DNA of 64,000 nucleotides from a candidate division WOR-3 bacterium (GTDB lineage: Bacteria; SDB-A), in NCBI GenBank assembly GCA_016934535.1, contig JAFGSQ010000007.1:1-64000 (forward strand), read 5' to 3'. Each line of letters opens with the position of its first letter. Position 1 is the first letter of the stretch. The position numbers and the translations under genes are program-made. Shown here one piece after another: positions 53,174 through 61,448 of this stretch. Below the pieces are notes generated by a model, which ran no database searches, was not told the DNA's origin, and saw only the letters and a program-made list of their open reading frames with translations.

Positions 53174-56098
53174 TTAATTTTCTTCGGCGAGTGCTTCAAT
53201 GTCTTCGCAATTAATATATATTCCGGTGATGTTGCCTTTGACGGGAGGAAAAAGCCTTGCCTGCTTGATAAGGGAGGCAGTTGTTATCAATTCTCCAGAT
53301 TTTCTCAGATATTTTGCCCACGCGTAGTCTGCGAAAAGTCTGATGTTAGGATTTTCAATGTAATGAATTGTCTTTTTTATATCGGAAAACAGTTTTTTGC
53401 CGTCAAAATCATCCGAGAATTTCAAAAGTATAAGGAATTTGTTTATTTTTGCAACAGTGTTTATCTGTGGATACACGACGTCGGACAATTTAATGCACCT
53501 GTCTATGTAAAACATCGCCTTTTTATAAAGCCCTTTTTCAGCGAGAAAAATCGAATAATTCAGTGTGGAGTATGAGATTGACCAGATGTAGCCGATTTTT
53601 TGAGAATATTTCAGTGATTTTTTTATATAATTGAGAGCTTTATCGATATTTCCGATAAAATAGTGGGTTTCAGCGATATCGTTGAGCAGGAATTCCCTGA
53701 AAAAATCTCCCGTATCAAGTTTTTGAGCTTCAGTAAAATATTCCAAAGCCTTGTATAAATCGTTTTTGGCGTAAGCGACCAATCCTCTTTTGTGAAGGTA
53801 ATCCGGATAGAGTTTTGAACGTTTTAATTTATCACCGGTCGCGTCGATACGGTCCAGGTATTTTTCCGTCATTTTGATTTTTCCCAGCCTCCAGTAAACG
53901 TTTGAAATATGCATACAAGCATCGTCGATACTTTCTTTCGATGAGTATGAAAGCGCTTTTTTAAAATAATATACAGATTTGTTAAAATTCGATTTCAGAT
54001 ATTCGGAAAATCCCAAAGACGTGTAAAGTACGGCAAGAAGAGGTTTGTCGCGATTTTCTTTTGCCCATAATATGCATTTTTCAATATAAAATGCTTGTTT
54101 TGTATAATCTCCCTGAATGGAATGGCTTTCGGCTTTTTGTCTGATCAATTCATAAATTTCGCTGTCTCTCTCGGCTATTGATTCAGCTTGACCGATCAAT
54201 CTAAGCGCTTCTTCGGATTTTTTTTTGTAAAGTGCGATTTTGATTGCTTTCATGTAGAACAAAAGAGCTTCATCCTTATTCCCGGCCATGTGCAAATGGT
54301 GAGCAATGTCTCCTGGTTCGGCCCAAACCGAGTTTTTTTTGCCGCAGAGGATTTCTGCTATTTTGAGATGGGTTTCCTTTTTTTGTTTGGAAATAACGGA
54401 ATCGTAAAGAACGTCTTTGAAAAATGACTGCTTGAAAGAAAACAGGTTTCCCCGGAATTCCAGAATCCCCTGAGCTGCAGCCTGTGACAGATAAAGAAAT
54501 GTTTCCTGGTTTCCGGTCAGATCTTTCATCAGGTCCGGTCTGAAGGAATTACCTGCGATAGATGACATCTTTAAAACATTTTTCATTTCGGCTTTCATCG
54601 AGTTGAATCTTGCCATAGATACGAAAGCGAGATTTTCAGGAATTCTTTTGGGTTCCCTCGAAAGTTCTGTTTTTGAATCGCGCTTATTCAGGTAACCGAA
54701 ATGATCGAGGTATTTTGAGAGCATGATTGAAAAAAGGGGATTTCCCCGTGAGGCTCGGTTAACGTATTGAAGAAGTGATTTGCCGATTTGGTCGCTTCCC
54801 AGTTCATTTTCCAGAAGATTTTCGGTGCTTTTAACGTTTAATGGCGAAAGATTTATTTCTGAATAATTTTTGAAGGGTAATGTAGATCGCGACGAAAGTA
54901 TCGTAAGGCTTTTAGTTCCCTGAAGAATATTTTCCAATCCTCTTAGAATGATGAAATCGAAGCTTTTCAATTCGGCGTCGTCAATTAACAGAGCGAAAGG
55001 TGATTTGTTTTTAAGGGCGTTAATCACTCTGTCTTTCAGGATATCTGTTCTGACAGACTGTGGAAGGGAAAAGAATTCGACGGATTCAAGACTGTATCCG
55101 AGTGCCTGGAAGGCTTCTTCAGAAATAAACAGGGGAGTATCATCGCGTCTTTTGGCTATGTAAAAAACATTGAAATTTTGGGCAAGTTCTTTTCTCAGAT
55201 GATTCAAGAAAGTAGATTTTCCAATTCCCTGTTCTCCATTAACTTGAATGGTTCTCACGCCATTAGCGAGAAGTTCTTTAATCGTTTTGAGCTCTTTTTT
55301 TCTGCCGGTGAAAAAGTAGTCAGGCGATTCGATTTTATTAAAACGGTAGTACCCTACTTTTCCCGGGTATTTGGGCAAGTTGGTGTGCTTCGATTTTGAG
55401 CATTTTACTTTTGACGGTAAAAGATTTTTAAATTTTTCAGAGAACAAAACTTCGCCTTGAGAAGCCCTTCTCGTGAGTCTTTCTGATAAATTTATGTCAT
55501 CGCTGATCGCCATGAATTTTGATTTATCTCCGGCGTCAAGCGTGCCCGCGTAAGCATAACCGGCGGATATTCCGATTTTGGCTTTTTCAAGTTCTGGATG
55601 TCCGGAAATAATTATGCTTTCTGCGCAGGCAAGTATGTCTTCAAAGACTGCCGGGCTGTCTGTCCTGTGTCCGAACAGGATCAGCATTTTAAAACCTTCC
55701 CTGGAAATGCAGTCGATGTCACTTATCTCACCGTCGTACTGACTAACGATAGAATCCGTTTTTTTTGTGAAATCGAAAAAATCAAATTCGGAATTCAGAG
55801 GCACTTGCATCATCATTGAAGCTATGACTCTGTGCTCCGGATCTTTTATTGCCGTATAATCATTTGTTTGGTCAGGCGTAGTTATAATATGACGTCGTCC
55901 GATAAAAGGTTTACAGGGATAGAAAACACTCTCGTCGTCTTTAAGATCGAAATTTGCCAGAATCTCTTTTGATTCGCCTGAAACTACGGCGAAATAATTG
56001 TCTTTCCAGAAATAAGGCGAGTAATTGAATTCTCCGCTGACAAAAGCAGTTTTGATGCTTACTTTTCCGTCGGGGAATACGGTTTCGTACTTTTTCAT
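53174..56098 (-). CDS. Cyclase-homology/AAA/TPR protein, downstream part of a stop-interrupted gene
   Basis: 974 residues from ATG 56098. Residues 1-50 read as the second half of a first cyclase-homology domain (KVSIKTAFVSG, VVSGES). Residues about 90-225 are a second such domain that has lost the N-terminal metal Asp region but keeps the Asn and Arg of INLSERLTR. FTGRKKEL begins an AAA_16-type ATPase with Walker A GEQGIGKS (288-295), and residues about 600-960 are tetratricopeptide repeats. The order (two cyclase domains, ATPase, TPR) is like animal soluble adenylyl cyclase. The frame upstream is open except for one TAA (56123-56125), and no ribosome-binding site precedes ATG 56098, so this was probably one protein with the next feature. 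Confidence 0.85.
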   Translation of the reverse strand: MKKYETVFPDGKVSIKTAFVSGEFNYSPYFWKDNYFAVVSGESKEILANFDLKDDESVFYPCKPFIGRRHIITTPDQTNDYTAIKDPEHRVIASMMMQVPLNSEFDFFDFTKKTDSIVSQYDGEISDIDCISREGFKMLILFGHRTDSPAVFEDILACAESIIISGHPELEKAKIGISAGYAYAGTLDAGDKSKFMAISDDINLSERLTRRASQGEVLFSEKFKNLLPSKVKCSKSKHTNLPKYPGKVGYYRFNKIESPDYFFTGRKKELKTIKELLANGVRTIQVNGEQGIGKSTFLNHLRKELAQNFNVFYIAKRRDDTPLFISEEAFQALGYSLESVEFFSLPQSVRTDILKDRVINALKNKSPFALLIDDAELKSFDFIILRGLENILQGTKSLTILSSRSTLPFKNYSEINLSPLNVKSTENLLENELGSDQIGKSLLQYVNRASRGNPLFSIMLSKYLDHFGYLNKRDSKTELSREPKRIPENLAFVSMARFNSMKAEMKNVLKMSSIAGNSFRPDLMKDLTGNQETFLYLSQAAAQGILEFRGNLFSFKQSFFKDVLYDSVISKQKKETHLKIAEILCGKKNSVWAEPGDIAHHLHMAGNKDEALLFYMKAIKIALYKKKSEEALRLIGQAESIAERDSEIYELIRQKAESHSIQGDYTKQAFYIEKCILWAKENRDKPLLAVLYTSLGFSEYLKSNFNKSVYYFKKALSYSSKESIDDACMHISNVYWRLGKIKMTEKYLDRIDATGDKLKRSKLYPDYLHKRGLVAYAKNDLYKALEYFTEAQKLDTGDFFREFLLNDIAETHYFIGNIDKALNYIKKSLKYSQKIGYIWSISYSTLNYSIFLAEKGLYKKAMFYIDRCIKLSDVVYPQINTVAKINKFLILLKFSDDFDGKKLFSDIKKTIHYIENPNIRLFADYAWAKYLRKSGELITTASLIKQARLFPPVKGNITGIYINCEDIEALAEEN

Positions 56099-56122
56099 TT
56101 TTTTTTTTAAAGTTGTTCGGAC

Positions 56123-56431
56123 TTATTTGACCGCCTGAGCGGAAGATGCGTCAGAAGGGAGGGATATCAGGACGGAATCGCCTGCCGCGTTTATAAAAAT
56201 CCCGCTGTGGCGATGAGAAGCCTGTATAAATGTTCCGTAAAGAATATTCACGATGTTCGCGATTTCTTCTAGTCCTTCCTTTCCCTTTTTTGAGAAAACA
56301 CTTACAAGTCTTGTAAAACCCGATATGTCAGCGTAAAAAAGAGCGTTGCTTCTTTTACTGAATTTATCCGGAGCCTGCCCCGGCTTTATAGACGATTCCG
56401 GGGCTGTGCCGCTCCAAGTTTTAGAATTCAT
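56123..56431 (-). CDS. Cyclase-homology domain, upstream part of a stop-interrupted gene
   Basis: 103 residues from ATG 56431, which overlaps the epimerase-like stop by ATGA. It holds the first half of a class III cyclase-homology domain: ALFYADISGFTRLVS with the first metal Asp, an alpha helix (EEIANIVNILYGTF) and FINAAGDSVLISLP with the second metal Asp, though the Lys of the K-F-x-G-D motif is missing. It ends at AQAVK-TAA. Read past the TAA, the same frame continues through eight codons to the ATG of the following gene and completes the domain. Either a nonsense mutation, a sequence error or a read-through site. Confidence 0.75.
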   Translation of the reverse strand: MNSKTWSGTAPESSIKPGQAPDKFSKRSNALFYADISGFTRLVSVFSKKGKEGLEEIANIVNILYGTFIQASHRHSGIFINAAGDSVLISLPSDASSAQAVK

Positions 56432-57303
56432 AGGATTTTCAGATTTACTGCTGTTTTCTGGATAAGTCTCAGTGCGTGACGGGCGGAAATTTTCACGGGT
56501 GAATTGAGATAATTGTCCCACTTCAGGCTTTTTTCGAGGAAGATTTTTCTGCCGGTAATTTCGTACAGTTTCCACGATAGGAGAACGTGATATTTGTGGT
56601 AATCAATATTTGCCAAAGGTTTGTATTTGAAGAGTGAGTAATAAGTCCAGAAGCCTAAATCGTAGAGTTCAATATTTTTTTCAAGAGAAGATACAAGATC
56701 GTCTTTGAGTGTCAAAAAATCACAATCTACATTGAACCTGCACAGGTCGATGAGTCCGAATAAAGCGACAATCATGCCGTTTAATACGAGGCTTTTGGGT
56801 TTTGAAGAGTATTCTTCCAGTGCTGGGGACCCGTCGGGGAATTCCGATCTGACTCCTCCCGCGGGAACTTCGAGGAAGAAAGGTCTGATGGACTTCTGTG
56901 CGGCTTCTAAAAAACTGTTTTCATCGGTTATTTCATAGGCTCTCGTGAAAACCGAGGCTGCTCTGCCCTGAGCCATCGCGGATATCCAGGGCGGCTTGAG
57001 GTTCAAATTAGCGAGTGGAAAATCAAATTCAAAGATCATCCCGTTTTTTTTGTTTTTTCCTTTCTTTAAAAGCCATCTGGAAATCCGTACGAATTCATCG
57101 AGGCGCTTCTGATCTCTTTCGAAAGAGAATACCTGCAGATTATAAAGCGCGTAATGACAGATAAAGATCGTGTTGTATTCAAGTCCCCAGGGGTATCTGT
57201 ACAGAGGAATGTCTTCGGAATCGAACGTAAAAAGGTCGTACATGCCTTCCCGAACGTCTTTGAATCCCAAGTCTATGTAATAAGAAGTCGGTAAAAATTT
57301 CAT
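56428..57303 (-). CDS. D-glucuronyl C5-epimerase-like protein
   Basis: 291 residues. The C5-epimerase C-terminal domain pattern is visible: PWISAMAQGRAASVF, RAYEITDENSFLEAA, GGV followed by EEYSS, VLNGMIVALFGL, then YDLGFWTYYSL and YHKYHVLLSWKLYEITG. These enzymes turn glucuronate to iduronate in heparan-type chains; bacterial relatives are poorly known, and some act on other uronic-acid polymers. There is no signal peptide, so a cytoplasmic location is likely. The last codons overlap the cyclase-domain gene by ATGA, linking the two. No clear ribosome-binding site. Confidence 0.83.
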   Translation of the reverse strand: MKFLPTSYYIDLGFKDVREGMYDLFTFDSEDIPLYRYPWGLEYNTIFICHYALYNLQVFSFERDQKRLDEFVRISRWLLKKGKNKKNGMIFEFDFPLANLNLKPPWISAMAQGRAASVFTRAYEITDENSFLEAAQKSIRPFFLEVPAGGVRSEFPDGSPALEEYSSKPKSLVLNGMIVALFGLIDLCRFNVDCDFLTLKDDLVSSLEKNIELYDLGFWTYYSLFKYKPLANIDYHKYHVLLSWKLYEITGRKIFLEKSLKWDNYLNSPVKISARHALRLIQKTAVNLKIL

Positions 57304-57350
57304 CTATTCATTTTAGATAAAAAACAGCCGTAATGCAAAAGAAAGTGTTT

Positions 57351-58064
57351 TTATCCGAAAAAGCCGTTTTCCCTGAAACTGTAAATGGTTTTTTTCGTGA
57401 CAATTATGTGATCGAGGAGGTTTATGTCTATGCTTGTAAGTATGTTTTCGATTCTGTTTGTCAAGACCATATCTGTTTCGGAAGGTTCGGGATTTTGAGA
57501 CGGATGATTGTGAACAAGTATCACCGAGGAGGCTTTCATCAAAAGAGCTCTCTCAAGAATTTTTCTGGGGTACACGTCAGCCTGACCTACAGTGCCTTCT
57601 GAGACAGTGTAAAGTTCCAGCACGTGCCCGGCGTTGTCGAGGAAAATTGAATAGACATGTTCATCTTTCAGAGCACCCAAAGAGCACGAAAACCTCTTTT
57701 CGATTTCTTTGACAGCTTTTTTGTAATTGTCTATCCTGATTTCGATTTTTTTTACGCTTTCTTCGTGCGCTTTTTTGAAACTGTCGGCGGCGAATAAAAT
57801 TCCGAATGCGGCAGATTTTCCGACTCCCTCGAATTTAGTAAGTTCTTCTTGAGCCGCATTGAAGACAGCGTAAAGAGATCCGAATTTTCTTAAAATTTCC
57901 ATGGCCTGAGCCCGCATGTCTTTTCGAGGAACTCCGAAGGTCAGCAAAAGCTCGACAATGTCAGTATCTGAAAGTGAATTAATACCCTGTTCCAAATATT
58001 TTTGCCTGAGTCTTTCTCTGTGACCCGGTCTATAACTGTCCCGGCTTTTTTTCTGCGATTTCAT
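57351..58064 (-). CDS. radC: RadC-family JAB-domain protein
   Basis: 237 residues, the usual RadC length. A helix-hairpin-helix N-terminus (LSDTDIVELLLTFGVPRKD, then FEGVGKSAAFGILFAA) is followed by the JAB/MPN metalloprotease-like domain with VHNHPSQNPEPSETD, where the two His, the Ser and the Asp form the JAMM zinc motif. The His of HNHP and the late Asp are in place; RadC's exact function is still debated. AGGAG precedes the ATG by nine bases. The start overlaps the Mur ligase end by 35 bases. Confidence 0.95.
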   Translation of the reverse strand: MKSQKKSRDSYRPGHRERLRQKYLEQGINSLSDTDIVELLLTFGVPRKDMRAQAMEILRKFGSLYAVFNAAQEELTKFEGVGKSAAFGILFAADSFKKAHEESVKKIEIRIDNYKKAVKEIEKRFSCSLGALKDEHVYSIFLDNAGHVLELYTVSEGTVGQADVYPRKILERALLMKASSVILVHNHPSQNPEPSETDMVLTNRIENILTSIDINLLDHIIVTKKTIYSFRENGFFG

Positions 58065-59352
58065 CTGTTAATTCTCCTAGCTCGGGATCTCTCGCGCCCA
58101 TGGTTACAAGGGCTCCGAAAGAAGAGAAATCCAGTCTCTTTAAATTGATATTTCCTTCAGTGACTGCTACTTCCTTATTGAGCGATTTTACTGTTTTTTC
58201 GAGAAATTTTGAATCCCATAGTCTTTCTGTCACAGTTCCTCCGGAATAGAATACTTCGAGAATGTGAAGTCGGTCGCATTTCCCGAGGGAATCTGAAAAA
58301 GACTTCGCGATTTCAAATCCGAAATTCTTCAGCGGGCCGAAACCGTGAGGTTTGAATACTACAAAAAGATTTTCATGAATTTCTTTCAGGGCTTTAAGAG
58401 AAGCCTTTATTTTTGCCGGATTGTGTGCAAAGTCGTCGTAAATACAGGTGCCGCCGTTTTTCCCTTTGTATTCGAGTCTTCTTTTAATGACTGGTATGCA
58501 TTCCAGCGCACTTTTTATTACAGAAAGGTCTATTCCGTTCTCGAGCGCCGCAGTTTTTGCCGACATGCAGTTTTCGATGTTGTGGTCGCCGAAAAGAGGG
58601 ATTCTGTATACTTCATCATTGCTTACGAATTCGGTCCAGATTGTCCCTTGTGATTCTTTTTGCCGCGAAAGAATCCTGTTTTCAGTACTGTATACAGTGC
58701 CGCAACAAATGCTTGAAGCGCAGGAAGTGTGAACCAGGCACTTTTTACTGTTGAGGCAGAAATCGGTGAAGTGCTTCCTGAGCTTATCCGTGTCAAAATG
58801 ATCACTCGAAATATTCAACAGCAATCCGGTATCCGGTCTGTATAGCGGAAGAGTGCCATCGCTTTCATCGGCTTCGACAATGAAAAAATTTTCGGTATCT
58901 TTAAAATCGGGCGGTGAACCTTCGTTCCCTGTTAAAACTGCAGGTTTACGCCCCGCATGCCTGAATATGTGCCCGATTATCACGGCCGTTGTCGTCTTGC
59001 CGCTGGTTCCCGCCACGCAAATCGAATTCCCCGTTTTTATCAACGAAACAAGAATTTCAGATCTCAAATATACGGGTAATTTCAATGCCGTTGCTTTTCT
59101 TATAACCGGAGTCGAATTCTCCACAGCCGGACTTCTCACAAGGATTGAACACTCACTTATAGCGTCACTGTCTTCTCTGACAATATCTATTCCAAGGCCG
59201 GCGAGACACTTTTTGCGAATCTGGGCTCTGCCGGAATCGAAAAGCCTGTCGGATCCTGTTAGAAGATATTTTTTTGATGAAAGGTAAGCGGCAAGAGTGA
59301 ACATCCCCGAGCCGGCGATACCTGAGAGGTATATCCTTTCATCGGGATGCAT
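58030..59352 (-). CDS. Mur ligase family protein (MurC/Mpl-like)
   Basis: About 440 residues. ATG 59352 is preferred (AGGTG five bases upstream) over a TTG at 59376. The N-terminal UDP-binding domain starts YLSGIAGSGM and includes GSDR; the ATPase core has GTSGKTTT, FFIVEADESDGT and NISSDHFD; the C-terminal domain has IYDDFAHNPAKI and a segment KPHGFGPLKNF. The GxxGxGM start fits MurC and Mpl equally; the H-G-F-G-P-L segment is unlike common MurC and recalls a separate Mur-ligase clade. The role is joining an amino acid or a recycled peptide to UDP-N-acetylmuramate. It overlaps radC. Confidence 0.83.
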   Translation of the reverse strand: MHPDERIYLSGIAGSGMFTLAAYLSSKKYLLTGSDRLFDSGRAQIRKKCLAGLGIDIVREDSDAISECSILVRSPAVENSTPVIRKATALKLPVYLRSEILVSLIKTGNSICVAGTSGKTTTAVIIGHIFRHAGRKPAVLTGNEGSPPDFKDTENFFIVEADESDGTLPLYRPDTGLLLNISSDHFDTDKLRKHFTDFCLNSKKCLVHTSCASSICCGTVYSTENRILSRQKESQGTIWTEFVSNDEVYRIPLFGDHNIENCMSAKTAALENGIDLSVIKSALECIPVIKRRLEYKGKNGGTCIYDDFAHNPAKIKASLKALKEIHENLFVVFKPHGFGPLKNFGFEIAKSFSDSLGKCDRLHILEVFYSGGTVTERLWDSKFLEKTVKSLNKEVAVTEGNINLKRLDFSSFGALVTMGARDPELGELTDEIAEKKPGQL

Positions 59353-59425
59353 AATTACACCTGATTGCGGCGTCAAGTTACACCGCGCAAAAAATAAAAA
59401 AGTTCTTTCATTTTATCTTTACCGT

Positions 59426-61258
59426 TTATTTTAAAATAAGAATACTCAAGTGAAAAGCTTCATCATCTGTCTTTACGAAATAAACTCCGTCAGGTAAAGT
59501 TGATCCGCTTGAAGTCGTTCCCTGCCAAAAAAACGCCTCTCCCGGAGAAATGCACTTTGAGAACACTTTTCTTCCCGAAACGTCGTATACGAAAATAGAG
59601 CCATCGTATAAAAAAGAAAACGCAGTAAAACCTGAAGTTCCGTGCCTCCGGAATATCATCGGAATTTCAAATTCAGCCGTTTCTTCGCGTAAAACAGGGA
59701 TTTTTCTGAAAAAAAGCTTGTCGTCAGGGTCGAGGGTGATTGAATCCGGATTTATTATGCCGAGATTGATCAGTTCACTGTCGCTTTCTATCCATGTTTC
59801 ATACGAACAGTATATCTCGTTATTTTTCCATACCGCTATTTCGAGAGGAAGTCTGTAAATTTTTCCGCTCCAGGAAAACTGGGAGATTAGAATTTTCAAG
59901 GAATCACATTCAACATTCCATCGGAAATACAGGCACGGGTAGTCAACACCTCTCAGCCATTGATCAAAGAACCAGGCGAGATTTTCTCCGCTCGTGTTTT
60001 CAAAAGCGGCGAGAAGATCTTCGGAAGAAGCATTTTTCCAGATATGACAATCGTAGAAATTTTTCATTGAAAGAAAAAAAACGCTGTCTCCGACAATTTC
60101 TCTAAGCATCCTGTAAAACCATGCGCCTTTCCAGTATACGTTCAGGCCGAAAGGATTCGGACTGCCGATTATCGGCCAGTGGTAATTATCGTCCCAGTTC
60201 AGAGCAGATTCTCTCATGTACAGAAGCCTTTCTCTGAAAGCAGCTTCACCTCTGATCTCATAAGCGGCGAGGAGTTCGTAATATGATGCGGTGCCTTCGT
60301 TTATGAACATCTCGGAATAATCGCTGCAAGTTACTGCGTTTCCCCACCAAGTGTGCGCAATTTCGTGGGCATGAACGAGAGTGGCCGACCAGCTTCCGGG
60401 AGAATACCTGATGCATGTTTGGTTTTCCATCGCTCCTCTGCCTCCCGACTGACACTGACCTATTTTCTCTTTCGAAAAAGGATGAGGGGCTATTATGGAT
60501 TCAAAAAAACCGATTATTATCTCTGAACTGTCCAGCATTAGTTGCGCGAGGTTTTCGTGACCTTTTATCGAATAGTAAATTAGGTTGCCGGCGTCAGTGT
60601 TTTTTTCAAGTAAAGTATAATCCGAACACATAACCGCCACGAGATAAGTCGCAATAGGGTAATTGTGTTCCCATCTGTATTTCAACTTCTGGCCGTAAAC
60701 TGTGTCGATGGATGCGAGATTCCCGTTTGAAACAGCGTACAGCGCCGAGGGGACGGTAATTGAAACATTTATCCCGCTGTCAGCTTTCTCACCGCAAAAA
60801 TCCACACAGGGCCACCACTGTTTTGAAGCCTGTAAAACTTCCACATCAGTGAAAAAACCACCAAAAGCCTGATAGAGACCGAACTCAGGTCTGCCACAAT
60901 AATAGGTCGTAATTTCAAACGCAACACCGGAATCGACGGGATTCGGAAAATGTAAATTCACTGTGTCTCCGGTCCTGGAAAAATTTGCCTGATTGAGCTC
61001 TTGAAAAATGACGCTGTCAATCCGCATCTTTGTTCCGAGATGGAATTCCGCAGACGACAGACGACGCATGGCTATGGATTTCATCCTGCATTTGCCCTCT
61101 AAAGAATCGAAAGGCTCGAAAAATTCCAGATCCAATTCATATTTAATTACATCAAAACCGGTTGAATTCGCTTCGCCGCCGTAAGAAAAGCCGGAAAACT
61201 TGTTTTCTTCGGGAAAAAATACGTGACAAACAATAATAAGCAAAAAAGAAGAAATCAG
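59426..61258 (-). CDS. Secreted M1-family aminopeptidase with C-terminal sorting-type domain, CTG start
   Basis: About 610 residues. M1 motifs are complete: GAMENQ, HEIAHTWWGN and the Glu 18 residues after the last zinc-site His (MFINEG). The propeller/saddle N-terminal domain covers about 30-200. The last 75 residues are an Ig-like domain (IFVYDVSGRKVF, LPDGVYFVKTDD). No ATG is near the N-terminus. A TTG at 61243 is too far from the only ribosome-binding site, AAAGGAGG (61274-61267); CTG 61258 lies eight bases after it, is in frame, and gives a hydrophobic N-terminus ISSFLLIIVCHVFF that would serve as a signal peptide. Probable release of amino acids from peptides outside the cell. Confidence 0.88.
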   Translation of the reverse strand: MISSFLLIIVCHVFFPEENKFSGFSYGGEANSTGFDVIKYELDLEFFEPFDSLEGKCRMKSIAMRRLSSAEFHLGTKMRIDSVIFQELNQANFSRTGDTVNLHFPNPVDSGVAFEITTYYCGRPEFGLYQAFGGFFTDVEVLQASKQWWPCVDFCGEKADSGINVSITVPSALYAVSNGNLASIDTVYGQKLKYRWEHNYPIATYLVAVMCSDYTLLEKNTDAGNLIYYSIKGHENLAQLMLDSSEIIIGFFESIIAPHPFSKEKIGQCQSGGRGAMENQTCIRYSPGSWSATLVHAHEIAHTWWGNAVTCSDYSEMFINEGTASYYELLAAYEIRGEAAFRERLLYMRESALNWDDNYHWPIIGSPNPFGLNVYWKGAWFYRMLREIVGDSVFFLSMKNFYDCHIWKNASSEDLLAAFENTSGENLAWFFDQWLRGVDYPCLYFRWNVECDSLKILISQFSWSGKIYRLPLEIAVWKNNEIYCSYETWIESDSELINLGIINPDSITLDPDDKLFFRKIPVLREETAEFEIPMIFRRHGTSGFTAFSFLYDGSIFVYDVSGRKVFSKCISPGEAFFWQGTTSSGSTLPDGVYFVKTDDEAFHLSILILK

Positions 61259-61266
61259 TTAAAAAA

Positions 61267-61274
61267 CCTCCTTT
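61267..61274 (-). promoter_or_regulatory. Shine-Dalgarno that sets a CTG start for the M1 peptidase
   Basis: AAAGGAGG on the - strand, eight bases before CTG 61258. No ATG, GTG or TTG lies within the normal distance. Confidence 0.7.
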
Positions 61275-61356
61275 AATATTTATTTATATATTCTTTGCCG
61301 TTTGTTTTCAAATAAATACTTAAACAAACACAAGATTTCATAACTTTGCATAAACT

Positions 61357-61415
61357 TGACATGTTCAGATTAAGATGTTATTCCTAAATTGGTGAAAAAC
61401 TGACATGTATTGATT
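61357..61415. repeat. Direct repeats upstream of hutI
   Basis: TGACATGTTCAGATT (61357-61371) and TGACATGTATTGATT (61401-61415) share 12 of 15 bases and are 44 bases apart, about four helical turns. The first overlaps a perfect TTGACA (61356-61361). Possible operator pair in the hutI/M1-peptidase divergent region. Confidence 0.4.
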
Positions 61416-61448
61416 TCAAGGGCGGTTTAAAAGGACCGGTTATATAGG

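Noticed and set aside
56123-56125. Reassigned TAA codon (alternative genetic code)
   Set aside because: TAA, TAG and TGA all end intact genes of normal length elsewhere in the window, so no general recoding is present; this stop is a local event.
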